Of a stretch of DNA of 64,000 bases, positions 47,680 to 60,040 are shown in pieces. Each line of letters starts with the position of its first letter. Position 1 is the stretch's first letter. A model generated the notes under the pieces. That model was not told the origin of the DNA. It made no database searches and saw nothing but the letters and a program-made list of their open reading frames with translations. Made by a program: the position numbers and the translations under genes. This stretch comes from Mallotus nudiflorus (taxonomy: Eukaryota > Streptophyta > Magnoliopsida > Malpighiales > Euphorbiaceae), in the NCBI GenBank assembly GCA_947683625.1, contig CANTUR010000383.1, positions 2,886,501-2,950,500 on the forward strand, in the 5' to 3' direction.

Positions 47680-48064
47680 TGAATAAACTCCATTTTCTCA
47701 TGTATTCATTGTACTCTATGGATAGCAGAATACATAAAGTTGAACATAGTAAAAGAAGAAATTGAAAGATTTCATTAAAATTGTTCATTTGGAAATTTCC
47801 TGAAAAGCTAATCATAGGTTCTTCTCCTCATTGAAACAATAGGGCTGTTATACTCATTACTAAACTTGTTGAAGAGATGAAATATAACCAAGGTATATCT
47901 TTTTTATTAGAGGTTGAATCGATCATCAGAAGAATAATTAAGTAAAAAATTAGGACACATTCTAGGAAAATAAAACTTCCATTGAAGAGAAGCAAATGAA
48001 ATGCTTTCATAAAAATTCTCGTAGAATTAAGAATGAAGTTTTCATTCTGTACATGCCAGATCAT
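47680..48064 (-). pseudogene. ndhB: plastid-derived ndhB, 5' fragment
   Basis: The frame from ATG at 48064 reads MIWHVQNENFILNSTRIFMK and later DIPWLYFISSTSLVMSITAL, the N-terminus of NAD(P)H dehydrogenase subunit 2. A stop at the QWREEP position (TGG now TGA) ends the open stretch at 47828. Similarity continues through MISFSGNFQ and LCSTLC to about 47680, where it is broken off in exon 1. In plastids the protein is a membrane subunit of the NDH complex. Confidence 0.92.
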
Positions 48065-48382
48065 GAATTAGTAACTGCATCCAATCTCTAAAAAAATCCC
48101 AATTATTTTGAACTTTCTCTTTTTTTTTAATGGAATATTTACTGAATCCCCATAAATAGGATGATCAAACCTTATTTCATGGCATTTACCTCTTTTTTAT
48201 TCTTAAGCAAGTCCTTGAGAGGGCTTAATTGATCCATGATTTATGTTTCATCTTTCACTTCCTTTTCCTTTGTTTTTTGAAATATAGCAAACAATTTTGA
48301 TTCTTTAATTTTCTATTGATTCTTTTCCTATCGAGATGTATGGCTCTGTGAGTCTATGTGTCTATATAAATCCTTTCATGGG

Positions 48383-48849
48383 TTAATGAAAATATGCAAA
48401 AGCTCTATTTGCCTCTACCATTTTATAAGTCTCTTCTTTTTTGTATATGGCATCACCACTCCCTTTAGTAGCATCCATTAATTTGGAACTTAATTTAAAA
48501 GCCATGTTTTGACCCGGACATTTTCAGGATGCCTCTAATAACCAACAAATGGCAAGTGCTTTTCCTTGTGTGGATCCTATTTCAACGAGAACTTGATGAG
48601 TTGATCTGCTTACACGTCTTGTTTTTACTGCTATATCATGAGTTACTCCATGTATTGCTTGACATAAAATAGATAGTGGATTTGTTTTTGTCTTTTATTG
48701 AATCTTTTTCATCGCTTGATAGATAATTTGATAAGCCAATGTTTTTTTTTGTGTTTTAGAATATGGTTAACTAACATGTTAGCTAATCGATTACAACAAA
48801 TTGGATTGGATTTAGCAATTCTTTCTTCTGCAATACCTCAACATGACAT
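48383..48849 (-). pseudogene. rps7: plastid-derived rps7
   Basis: Full-length plastid rps7 (normally about 155 codons) runs from the start at 48849 to the stop at 48385. Its total length of 467 bases implies a 1-base indel. Several codons have become stops, and CG to CA/TG changes are common. For example the start region reads ATGTCATGTTGAGG, where the third codon is normally CGT. In plastids it encodes a small-subunit ribosomal protein. It lies about 320 bases from ndhB, as in plastid genomes. Confidence 0.92.
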
Positions 48850-48906
48850 AAGCATGCAAGGGGTTCTCAAGAATCAGTTTTCCTTTTATAAGGGCTAAAA
48901 AATTAT

Positions 48907-49700
48907 TTATTTTGGCTTTTTGGCCCCATATCGTAGGGTGGATCTCGAAAGATATGAAAGACCTCCCTTCAAGCCATGCATATGAATTTCATCGAATACG
49001 ACTTTCCACAGAATTCTATATTTATCTATGAGATTGAGTATGGAATTCTGTTTACTCACTTTAAATTGAGAATCTATTTCCCTCTTTTTCCTACTAGGTT
49101 TGGAAATCTTGTATTTTACATATCCATACGATTGAGTCCTTAGGTTTCCAAAAAAGTGTAAGAAGTGCTTTGAATCATTGCTATTTGACCCAGACCTGTT
49201 CTAAAAAAGTCGAGGCATTTTGAATTATTTTTTGACACAGAAAAAGTCAAGGAAAACCTCTAAAATTATTCCAATATTAGACCTTGGACATATAATAGTT
49301 CTAAATTGAATCTCTTTAGAAAGAAGATCTTTTGTCTAATGGTAGCCTGCTCCAATCCCCTCATGAAACTTTTCGTTATTGGGTTAGCCATATTCTTTAC
49401 ATGTTTCTAGCAATTCACATGGCATCATCAAATGATACAAGTCTTGGATAAGAATCTACAATGCACTAGAACATCCTTGTTGACAATCCTTTACCCCGAC
49501 AGCATCTAGGGTCCCTCGAATAATGTGATATCTCACATCGGGTAAATCCTTAATCTTCCCCCTCTTACTAAGACTACAAAATATTCTTGTGAATTATGGC
49601 CAATACTTGGTATATAAGCAATGATTTCAAATCCAGAGGTTAATCGTACTCTGGCAACTTTACGTAAGGCAGAGTTTGGTTTTTTGGGGGTGATAGTGGA
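48907..49700 (-). pseudogene. rps12: plastid-derived 3'-rps12 (exons 2 and 3 with intron)
   Basis: Exon 2 (about 49700-49467) encodes TITPKKPNSALRKVARVRLT followed by SGFEIIAYIP, then a decayed RGTLDAVGVKD region. A 534-bp intron (49466-48933) keeps plastid wording such as CTTAGGTTTCCAAAAAAG and TCTCGAAAGATATGAAAGA on +. Exon 3 (48932-48907) encodes the tail GVKKPK. Exon 1 is trans-spliced from elsewhere in plastids and is absent here as expected. Frameshifts make it non-functional in any case. Confidence 0.93.
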
Positions 49701-50590
49701 AAAGTTGATAGATAAGTCACCCTTACTGCCACTCTACATAACTGTACATGAGAATTTCACCTTATACAGCTCCTCGTTCAATTCTTTCAAAGTCATTGGA
49801 TCCTTTTCATCATTCTAGAAGTTCCTCCCTTCATCCACTTCATCCCTAAGAGTAACTAGGACAAATTCCATCATGTTTTCATATTCTAATTGAACACTTT
49901 CCTTTTTTATTATTCTTAAAGGAGAAGATTCTTCTTTTTATCAAACATATGTGGATCCAATCACAATCTTATAATAAGAACAAGAGACCTTTCTCGATTA
50001 ATCCCTTTGCCCTCTCATTCTTCGAGAATCGGAAAGATTTTTTTCAAGTTTGAATTTGTTCATTTAGAATATGGGCTCTTCTACTTCATTTTTATTTTTA
50101 TTTTATTTATTATTAGTATTATTCCCTCTCTTTTCTTTTTTTTATTTCTTTTTTAATCCCTTATATCATTCCTTAAGTCCCATAGGTTTGATCCTGTAGA
50201 ATATGACCCATTTTCTCATTAAGTGAAGGGTACAAAACAAATCAGATTGATTTTTTTTATCAAAAGTACTATATGAAATCTTTGGTTTTTTCCTCTTTTG
50301 TTATCCCTATCCCATAGGTACAACATTTGAATCAATAAAGAACCTTTTTTTCTATATCTGTATGAATCAATATTATTACATTCCAATTCCTTCCCGGCAC
50401 CTCCCAATAAAAATCCCGAATTGGAACCCAAATTAATAGGTTAGTATGAGCTTATCCATGTGATTATACACTCTTTGAATATGAATCCATTTTCTAAAAC
50501 ATCCTGGCTTTTGTGCTTTGGTGGGTCTTCGAGATCCTTTCGATGACCTATATTGTATTACAGGGATATTATATGATCCGATCATGGGAA

Positions 50591-51435
50591 TAGATGGAAT
50601 TTAGAATTAATGGGGTAGCTACTAGGATAGATGCCAATAATACATGGTTAAGGTAGAAGATCTCAAATTAAATCATTAGCTTCAGTGAATAAGATAAGAT
50701 AAAATTGCTCCTCTTTTAGGATTCCATGACAGATGGGATTCTTTGGGCTAAGATCTAAAAAGATGGCTATAAAAGGATTTTAGCCTATAGTAGCTTGATA
50801 ATAGGAAGAGTCTAAAGGCCTAACCTCAGCTATTGAATCCACTATTCTTGTTCAAGCTATTCTTGCTTGAGTTAAATCAACCAAGAGTTCATCAAAAGAG
50901 GAGGATCAAGGTAGTGGAGTGATAAAAGGTGGTTCAGTGACTAATGGGAAGAATCATGAAATCTCAGGAAAAAGGGTAGAAGCTGAAGGCCTATCCAAAA
51001 GATTGGATAGGCAGATGGAAGCAAGAAAATGGCTGGATTGGCTAGCTAGATCATGCAATAAAAAAAAAGTGCTTCGACTGACCTATTTCCTCCAGTAGAA
51101 TAGGCAAGCATGAGAGAAAGAACCTTTTGGTGGAGTCCCCAAAATAGCACTACTTAGTGACTAGGAATGGAGAGCCTGTTGTGCATTTTTTTGTTTGACT
51201 GACCTATCTTCTTCTATAAGCAAGCTCCCTCTAACCATCCAGGGACTAGACAGCTCTCAGTTCTTGAGCATGTTGGGAGATTAGGCGGTAGTTGAAAGAG
51301 CTGCTCAAAAGCTTGATGAACAAGCAAAAAAAGCCCCCTATACTATAACTATAGATTTTTTTAGTAAAGGACTTTTCCCTTACTATTCAAGTAGTAAGGT
51401 AAGGCACGATAAAGAAAAAAAACTTTAGCAAAGTG
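50591..51435. other. organelle-like spacer
   Basis: Balanced base composition and no frame, sitting between the plastid block and mitochondrial trnF. Probably mitochondrial intergenic DNA, but not identified. Confidence 0.4.
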
Positions 51436-51510
51436 GTGCAAGTAGCTCAGCCAGTTAGAGCAAAGGATTGAAAATCCTTGTGTTAGTGGTTCGAATCCAC
51501 TTTTAAGCGA
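51436..51510 (+). tRNA. trnF: mitochondrial-type tRNA-Phe(GAA), nuclear copy
   Basis: GTAGCTCAGCCAGTTAGAGC (D-arm), anticodon stem-loop AAGGATTGAAAATCCTT with GAA, and T-arm GTGGTTCGAATCCACTT. It matches plant mitochondrial trnF-GAA with a few substitutions. The acceptor stem is poorly paired, so function is unlikely. Confidence 0.85.
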
Positions 51511-51769
51511 GCAAAGGGTCCAAAGGACACGAAGCTGGGAGCGAGCTAAATTTTCAAATTCAAATGAAAGAAAGAGGAAGCTAAAAAATATGAGCACTCT
51601 TTCACTTTACAGCTTTTAGGCGTCGCCATATCTTGTTGAAGGCAAATTTTTCTAAAAAAAGTAGTTGATTACTTGGATTGGTTCTTGCGTCCCTGTGCCA
51701 AAAAGGATGGGTGGATTCTGTTCAAGTGTTCATCTATCAAGTGGATCTATATGCTCCGGGGGGGTAAGA

Positions 51770-51844
51770 TGAGGTGTAGTACAGTCTGGTCAGTGCATCT
51801 ATTTTGGGTACAGAGGGCCATAGGTTCGAATCCTATCACCTTGA
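51770..51844 (+). tRNA. trnP: mitochondrial-type tRNA-Pro(UGG), nuclear copy
   Basis: GAGGTGTAGTACAGTCTGGT, anticodon loop TTTTGGGTA with TGG, and T-arm ATAGGTTCGAATCCTAT. It matches plant mitochondrial trnP-UGG. It sits between trnF and atp1 and has a few C-to-T-like changes. Confidence 0.88.
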
Positions 51845-51907
51845 TGTGGTATTCAGTCACGACATTCTCCCTTGATTTTGGCATCCATTTTTCTTTCTTT
51901 TATCATC

Positions 51908-53220
51908 ATGGAATTTTATCCCAGAGCTGTGGAACTAATAACTCTATTAGAAAGTAGAATTACCAACCATTACATAAATTTTCAAGTGGATGAGATTAGT
52001 CGAGTGGTCTTAGTTAGAGATGGGATTGCACATGTTTATGGATTGAATGAGATTCAAGTTAGGGAAATGGTTGAATTTTCTAGTGGTGTGAAAGGAATAA
52101 CATTGAATCTTGAGAATGAAAATGTAGGGGTTGTTTTCTTTGGTAATGATATCGCTACTAAAAAAGGAGATTTTTTCAAGCACATTGGATCTATTGTGGA
52201 TGTTCCTATGGGAAAGGCTATGCTAGGACATGTGGTTGATGTGTTGGGAGTAACTATTAATGGAAGAGGGGCTCTAATCAATCACAAGTGAAGACGTGTC
52301 GAAGTGAAAGCCCCTGGGATTATTGAGCATAAATATGTGCATGAGCCTATGCAAACAAGGTTCAAAGTGGTATATAGCTTAGTTCCTATAGGTCGTGGTC
52401 AACTAGAACTTATAATCGGGGATCGACAAATGGGAAAAATGGCTATTTCTATCGATACCATATTAAACCAAAAGCAAATGAACTCAAGCGCCACCTCTGA
52501 GAGTGAGACATTATATTATGTCTATGTAGCGATTGGATAGAAATGCTTAAGTGTGGCATAATTAGTTCAAATTCTTTTAGAAGCAAATGCTTTAGAATAT
52601 TCCATTCTTGTAGCAACCACTACCTTAGATCCTACTCCTCTATAATTTATAGCCCATATTCTGGGTGTGCCATGGGGGAATATTTTAGCAATAATGGAAT
52701 GCATGCATTAATAATCTATAATGATCTTGGTAAACAGGTCGTGGCATATTAAAAAATGTCATTATTATTATGCTAACCACTAGGATGTGAGGCTTTCCCA
52801 GGTGATGTTTTCTATTTACATTCCCATCTCTTAGAAAGAGTCGCTAAACTATCAAACTAGACAAGTGTAGGTAGCTTGACCGCCTTACCCATCATTGAAG
52901 CATAAGCTGGAGACATATCAGCCTATATTCCTACCAATGTGATCCCCATTATTGATGGACAAATCTGTTTAGAAATAGAGCTCTTTTATCGCAAAATTAG
53001 ACCTGCTATTAATGTCGACTTATATGTCAATCACATCGGGTCTGTCGCTCAATTAAAAGCTATAAAATAAGTCTACGGTAATTAAAAACTTAAATTGGCA
53101 CAATATTGCAAAATGGCCACCTTTGCTCAATTTGGCTCAAACCTTGATGCTGTGACTCAGGCATTACTCAATAAAGGTGCAAGGCTTACAAATGTATTGA
53201 AATAACCACAATATGCACCC
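51908..53220 (+). pseudogene. atp1: mitochondrial atp1 (ATP synthase F1 alpha), 3'-truncated nuclear copy
   Basis: ATG at 51908 begins MEFYPRAVELITLLESRIT. Similarity continues through NLENENVGVV, GRGALINH, an RRVEVKAPGI-type block, the nucleotide-binding P-loop region (IGDRQMGK, where GDRQTGK is usual) near 52420 and LYVNHIGSVAQLKA near 53030. Similarity stops at about 53220, after the QPQYAP block. That leaves about 438 of the usual roughly 509 codons. The first in-frame stop (TGA at 52289) falls where an Arg codon normally follows the GALINH block. Several further stops and frameshifts follow. A functional copy would make ATP in the mitochondrial matrix. Confidence 0.95.
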
Positions 53221-56200
53221 ATCGAGAAAGAGAACTAACTAATCCTAAGGCAAAAGGTCGAGAAACTTAACACCACTATTCTTAAACAACTTGGAGTCAG
53301 GCCTTCTTTTTGCACTATTATGAATAGGAAAATAATAGGAAAAATTAGATTCAATTGTTAACTGCTCCTATCAGAAATAGGATTAACTACGGATTCGAGC
53401 CATAGCACATGGTTTCATAAAAGCGTATGATTTTCCTAATTTAAATAAAGTAGGTTTTACATGAAGAAGATTTGGCTCAAGATGTTCTATTTGATACTGG
53501 TAAGAGAAGACCCCGACTCTATATTCTCAAAAAAATAGAAAAATTAGAACCAAGTCAAGATGATAAGGATCAACCCCTTCTTCTTGCGCTAAAGATCTTA
53601 CCATTTCTAGAGGAACTGGAGTTACATCTCTTTTCCATTTCCATTCAAGAGTTATTATGTGTTTCCACACCCCTTTGAGACCCCAAAAAATGGAAAAATT
53701 CATTTTCTTAGGAACACATACGAGATTTTTCACTATGAAAAAGATAATAGTAACCCCACCATTAACTATTTCATTTATTAACTACTTCATTTAATTTATG
53801 AATTTCATAGTAATATAAATAAAATACATGTATATCCTACTGAGACAGAATTTGTAACTTGTTATCCTTACAAAGCTTCTCTATCAAGAGTTACTATCAT
53901 CCTTCTTAAGCTGGGAGTTGGGAAAAAGATTCATGCTTTTTCTCTAATTTATTAAGATCAAATTGTTGCGCATGCTAGCTGATGACCTGGGAACCCTTAG
54001 GTTTTTGGGGCATTGGATTCTCACCAATGTTTGCATTACTCAAGCCGACATTCTTGCTTCTACTTCGTCCACCCTTGCTCACGTGGGTGCTTCCCTCTAA
54101 GGTGGAACGCTCCCCTACCAATGATTTTTTACATCCCACAACTTCAGTAGATCGCTTAGCCTTGTTCATCTTCACCATAAGAGCAGCTGCGGCTAGAAAT
54201 GATAAGGGTAGTGGATTAGCTAGGGTAGTCTCAGTAGCAAAGAATATTCCCATTATATGTGGTTTCATCAGGCAGGACTCTTACATTAGCGAAGAGAGCT
54301 CTCACAGGCCTTGGAGGACAAAACCCATATGTAGAGGAAGATCTATGACTTGCCCTGGTTCTCTTTGAAAAATAAAAAAAAAGTAGCTTTAATTTCTAGG
54401 CAATCTATTAAAAAAGATTCCCCGGAGGTGGCCTTGGTTAAGGACCTGAATTTGATGATATGATAGGATTGCTCAGGGCACCCCAAACATAACTACATTA
54501 ACGGACCGATTTTTCTTTAGTCCGGGTCAAGCTAGAAAGATCCTGTCTATTTCATAAGATTGGTGAAACTTGATTGGTTGGATGCTTTTCCTTGCTCTTT
54601 ACTTTCCTAAGCTTGCTCATTGACTTCACTTGCTAGCTAGAAAAAGATGCAAAGAGCTAGCTCTCATTTGTTTAAAATACAACTCCAGGGGCGAAGTCAT
54701 GCTTGGGACTAATGTAAAAGCTTTCAAATGCTATAGCCTAGAGAGAAAATGATATAAGGGAAGAAATAAAAAACCTAATAGATCAAACTTGAACTCCGGG
54801 TGATTGGATCACCCCAAGCTCTAATGTAGAGGGCCCTAATAAGTGCATCACTTTAGTAATGGATCCTTTTATAGGTGATAGGGCATAGCATAGTCCGGTC
54901 TCCCTTGGCAAGAGTTTCCTTTCTTATGTCTGCCCTGATAAGTGGGAGAGGTAGCCAAATTAGGATATCACTACTGGCACAGATGATGCAGGAAATTGCA
55001 ATACTAAATAAGGTGAAGTTATAAAGGTTATTTAGGGTGCCCTGGTTATGAAAAAAGGGAAGGAGAATTGTCCATAGTTGTGAGAGTTGTCCTATTTTCA
55101 TTCTAACTGAGCTAGCTTATGGCTTGGTCTTCAGTGACATGATCTTCCCTTTAGTTACTTTTCTGCCTATTGACTGACTCCCCTGCATTTCCATTTTATC
55201 TTCTCGATAGATAGATAGATAGATAGTGAAGAAAGAAGGGTGGTCTCCATCCTTTTCCTCATAAGTAAGTAAGTGTCGAGGCTTGCTTGCTATTGAGCTA
55301 TAGAGATTTGTTCCTCAGAAAAGAAAGAGTCTCCATTATCTATAAAATTATGTTATTAGCTTATTCAAAGGTCATTCCCCCTTCGTTAGCCCTATTGAGT
55401 CAGATGTCATTCAATAATAACTTTACGTTCACATTTTTGCACAAATAACCTATTTGCAAACATTAAATATTTAAGGATTTGATCCATCCATCGAACGAAG
55501 CGGTTAGAGTCACCAAGAAAGCAATCCAGGAGAGTCAACACAATCAAGCAAGAAATTCGATAATCAATGGCAAAAAATGCAAAATCAACAGGTAGAAGGC
55601 CAAGAGCCTAGTCATGCAAAGATCCAAGTAGCATATTCTGATTCAGGTGCAAAAATAGCTTCTTCTCAATGCAGGAGATTCATGAACAAGCCCATCTAAG
55701 AGCCTAGCAATAGCAACCTTTATTGCAACAGAGAGAGCTTCGCCTATGATTGCAAAGGGAAAGCCTTTATAAAAGGCATCAATTCACTAACTCCTTTGTT
55801 ATCTTGCTTGCCTTGCTTTTAGGATTTGTTATTTGAGATCTACTTCATTGGTAGATAAATGCCTTGACTAGCTTCCTGCCTCGCTAGCATAAGGTAGACC
55901 AAGAGGGAATTCATAGTTCATACACTATTCATGGTAAATCAAGAAAAAATGACATATTACCTATATGCAGAGAATTAAGTTTTTCAAAACTAATTAGGGG
56001 ATTGGTCATGCCATTTTTCTTTTCTTTTTCTAGCTTCTCTTCCTATATGGGATTGATGAGTTGCTTGAAAGACCATCCGATCTAGCGAAGCTAAAACCTA
56101 GTCTTTATTTGCCTTACAGCTATATTTACAACTTGTCTTCAGAGGATAGTTAATGAATTAGAACCTTAGATCGATACAGCATCAACCCTTAAACCATTGC

Positions 56201-58809
56201 ATTAGCTCTCAACATCGGATTTTGACTGTCCTCTAAGCTAGCTTTTTTATTCATCATAGTAGGAATCAGAATTCACTCTTCTCTCTCTCACATGGGTTGG
56301 GCCCTTTTTTACATTAGGGTCAATCCTATGTGCACCTTCACTTAAGGATGAGGTCAATCTCAGCCTCGGATTTCATAATCTTAAGACTCGGTTAACTTTG
56401 ACTTGTGGCTAAGAATGAGTTGAAGGAGAAGTTCGTAGACCTAGCCCAGACCTTAGGCTATTTCCTCTTTTCAAAATGCCCAGTTGACACTCCTTATATT
56501 AGAAAGGGCATCCTACTTATTGAGATGGGGTCCTCGTTATATATATTAGTGCTAAACCAAAGATTCTCATGGGCTATCCTGACATAAGAAAAAATTTTAT
56601 GGTTACCGAAGAGGAGCCTGATTAAGAAGTATAGGATAGGACCTTGATCTCTGCATGTAATTAATGCTACTAGCAGCTATGGCAATTGCGCCTCCTTATA
56701 TTAGTTCATTGTAGAAGAATAAACATATGGTTTTTGACTTATTTAGATCCAAAAGTGGAAGAAGGACCTCCATCATCTTGATACCTAGATCCGATTCCTA
56801 TCAACAACTAGTAACTGAGGGTTGCCTAGTTGCCCTCACCTGCCAAATACCTGCTTCAGGGGATACCAACTAATAAGTAATAGCAGGATTAAAACTAATG
56901 GTAAAAGTTAAAACCTCCATGACCTAGCCCTTAAAAGAAAATGGGAGTGAAACATTGTGCTCACTAACACTTATTGATAGGGCTACGCTTGCTACAATCC
57001 TCTTATCTTAATAGGGGCATTAACTGAAAGAATGCAAAAAGAACTAGGCAGTAGAACCTGTGCTTTCCCTCTCTCTAATTAGGAAGCCATGTTAGAAAAA
57101 GGAACCTTTGCTTATCCAATAGGAATGGTGGCAGTTTAAGTTGAAGTATACTTTTTCAAAGAAAGAAGAGGTTGCCGAGATTTAAAATCTTCAATGATTG
57201 CGGATGGGAGATAGATGGGCATTTTAGCAATAAGTTGGCCCAGTATTAACTACACTCATGATATGTAATCCTTCAAAGACCTTTGAAGGAATCAAGATGG
57301 ATATGTCCATCATCCAGAAGATAGAAGCAATACATCTCAAATATGGGAGGATCGGTCCTAGAGTACAGAGTGCATCTCCTCAAGTCTACGTATGGGATAA
57401 TCTTGGTAGACTAGCAAAGGCACTTACATAGACTCTTGTATCTAATCCCCCTCTTCCAGAGATGAAAAAGTTGATCAAAGAAGAATTTATGTTCATTTTC
57501 CAATACAATCTTCATTGGATGGTGGGATCTGTCTTAAGGAATCTACAAGCAGCTAGTGAATTGGCTAATGAAAAAGCTAAAATGAATGAATTTTGGGCTA
57601 GTTCTATTGGAATAAAAAATGTTGTATGGTGCCCCTTTAACTGGTTCTATTTGTGGTTGAGTTAGAGATCCTAATCCTTTCTCTTTTTCCTATCTTTATC
57701 ATATCTTCTATCCTAGCAAAAGATCCCATTCCTGTATAAAGGCAGGATGAGAACTCGGGTCTTAGGTATTCTCACCAAAAGACTTTACCAGTTAGACTAG
57801 TGGAGCTGCACTCATAATGTCTGAAGCCCCTTAAGGTGAAAAGGCCCCGCCCATCAACTTCTATAATGGAAGCTTCAGCCACATCCCGGTTAATAGCCCA
57901 TGGCTAGCTTGTCCCTTTAAAAGAAGTGTTTTAACATAAATAGGTAGACATGCAAGACTTGCTCCTTATGAGAAATTTGTCCAATGATAGAGAGAACTTC
58001 AAAACACTAATGCCAAAGGTGCGTACCTAAAAGGTGAAAAAAAATCTTAAGAATTTCACTTTGAAAGAAAGACTATTACTTGTAAGCTATCAAGAGCCTG
58101 GAACTCAATTAAAAAGAAATTCTCTTTTACTGGGAACTACTGCTTCTAGTTTCCTATACCGATGAGAGCTTTTTCATCTATGAGTCCATGCCACTGCATG
58201 AGTGGTAGCTCATGCTCAAAACTTCTTCGACATGAGTCCTAGTCATTGCACTACTATCCATTTTTCGGCTTCACTTGCACGATTTGCACTTCTAATTGGT
58301 TTCATCCATCTCCGACCCTAATGAATAGAGTATTCAGGGGTCAACTAGTCAATCAGTTCAGGTTCTTGGTCATTCGCCCGTACCCCTCATAGTCCATTAG
58401 TGGGTAGGGTGGTAAACTTAAAAGGCGCTCGCCTCCTCTTAGATGTGTCCATGACAACTTAATGGTTGTTCAGTCTTTGATTTTTTTGGGGCGAGAGTGC
58501 TTGATCACTAGGGTTTCCTTTTCCTTCACTAATTCAATTGTTTCATCTTAATCTAACATTTTGTTATAAGCTGTCTGAACAAAGATGGATTGAAGGTAAG
58601 ATAGATTTGAGTTTAATTGTCATAGGACCTTTGATCTACTATAGGGCATATTCTAAAAACTGAAATGGAAGTGTAACGTAAAAAGCTCCTTCTGATGTAG
58701 CATTTCTTTGTTTTGGAAGTTCCAGTATGTTGTTTATGGATTTCATATAAAGGAAAGCTCCCTTATGCCATTTGATTAATTCAAGTTTAGTGCTGCTCGC
58801 CACTCCCCG
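53221..58809. other. mitochondrial-like intergenic DNA with unassigned frames
   Basis: The sequence has mitochondrial-like composition and no recognised conserved gene. A (GATA)n run lies at about 55208-55228. Open stretches at 53982-54368 (+), 56405-56587 (+) and 57462-57665 (+, basic, with an AASELANEKAK helix) are not assignable. A tRNA-like segment on the minus strand near 57725-57815 is too degenerate to call. Mosaic mitochondrial spacer is the best reading. Confidence 0.45.
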
Positions 58810-58880
58810 AGGCCAAGGATGGGGTCGAACCATCATTCTAGGATTTGCAATATGATACATTTCCATTATGTTACCTAGCT
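58810..58880 (-). tRNA. trnC: mitochondrial-type tRNA-Cys(GCA), nuclear copy
   Basis: Minus strand: GCTAGGTAACATAATGGAAA, anticodon loop TTGCAAA with GCA, T-arm ATGGTTCGACCCCAT and CCTTGGCCT end. This matches plant mitochondrial trnC-GCA, including its typical 3' flank CGGGGAGTGGC. A few substitutions are in the anticodon stem. Confidence 0.85.
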
Positions 58881-59424
58881 AAACCCACCACCACATATGT
58901 ATAAAAAGAGGGGGAAGAATAATCATTTTACTTTAGAACACGAGGTGGTGAGCAAAGCACTTCTAATGACCAATGACAGCTTACCAGAGAAGAAGGGATA
59001 ACTTCTTTCTCCCTTGCCTTGCTCCATTTTCCTTTTCTAATTGAAAATATGAAGCCACTCCACTACTGGTTGGTATATAAGCTAGATAGAAGGTTGCTCA
59101 TCCAACTTGACAGATCCATTGTTTATGCGACAATACGATGCAGCTGAAAAAGCCCTTTTTTAGTACTATTAGTAAGGTATAGGTTGCAGAAAACTCAAAA
59201 ACTAGGGTTCAAAAAGAAAAATCTTACCTTATATAAAATATTAAATAGAAGTTTTAATAAGTTATAGAAAAGGGCACCCCTACTATACCCTTAAATTGCA
59301 CGCTAGCATGCAATGACTTTTCAGCTGGTATTGCTTGCTGCTTGCAAGCTCGAAAATATCTCTTTCTTGTTTTTTTTTTTTACTACTAGGTAATCACTTG
59401 AAAGGAATAGACCTAACCAGAGGA
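58881..59424. other. organelle-like spacer
   Basis: No gene recognised. Mixed mitochondrial-like sequence with poly-T near 59365-59380 just before the LINE-type fragment. Confidence 0.4.
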
Positions 59425-60040
59425 ATCAAGGGAGTTGGGTGTGTGCTTCACCTATGATGAGATTCATATATTAGTAGACCCATTATCCTTTTCTTTGATA
59501 AAAAAGTTCTCCTTCAGCCATCCCCCTGTAGATGAGATTAGACCTCATGTTTGCACTCATTGGATGATGAACAATGAAGTTCATATTTTATTACTCCTTG
59601 ATCTAAGACATGTTATTATGAGGTTGTCATCACAAGAAGATTTCATTCAAACTTGGACCAGGAAATCTCTCATCATTAAGGCTTATTATTTCAAGTTTCT
59701 ATGGTCTCTTTAGTTTGATCTGTGGTTTGAATCTTCTATTGTACTGCTTTTGATCTCTCTCCCAAACCTTCTCTCCTTCAATCCAAACTACCTTAAATCT
59801 ATTTTAGGGGTGATAGATAGGGTTTTAAGATTTGATGGCCCAACGATGCGATGATAGGGTTGGTGTGGCCAAACCACTAGGAAAATATGATGCTCGCATC
59901 TGCATGGAGATAGATCTCTTAAAACCTAAGAAAATTGGATCTGGTTAGGAATGGGTGTAGGAGGAAATGGTAGAAAATCATCTACGAGAGAGTTCCTAAG
60001 TTATCTTCCCACTGCATGCTTTGAGGCCGCAATAATTAAA
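59425..60040 (+). pseudogene. LINE ORF1-type DUF4283 fragment
   Basis: The + frame from 59435 reads LLDLRHVIMRLSSQEDFIQT and KSLIIKAYYFKFLWSL. Past a stop it continues FDLWFESSIV, ISLPNLLSFN and FDGPT, then EIDLLKP and WIGMGVGG-type blocks to about 60030. This is the pattern of the plant DUF4283 domain, typical of ORF1 of L1-type LINEs (nucleic-acid-binding partner of the reverse transcriptase). It lies between mitochondrial trnC and plastid rpoC2. Frameshifts and stops show that it is dead. Confidence 0.65.

Larger units (their letters stand above)
47680..50590 (-). other. plastid-derived block: ndhB-rps7-rps12 and spacer
   Basis: Collinear with the plastid inverted-repeat order ndhB, rps7, 3'-rps12, trnV spacer, all on the minus strand. 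Spacers between genes are conserved. For example GAGACTCACAGAGCC-like wording follows rps7, and GAGATCCTTTCGATGACCTAT at about 50530-50550 belongs to the spacer before trnV. All three genes are pseudogenes here. The right edge is near 50590, where plastid similarity ends. Confidence 0.88.

Noticed and set aside
53527..54368. Overlapping open frames on both strands after atp1
   Set aside because: Sense and antisense frames of similar length without a recognisable family. Treated as spacer.
57725..57815. Degenerate tRNA-like segment on the minus strand
   Set aside because: The D-arm-like GTCTAACTGG and an arm-like 3' part are visible, but no clear anticodon stem or T-arm TTCRA could be aligned.
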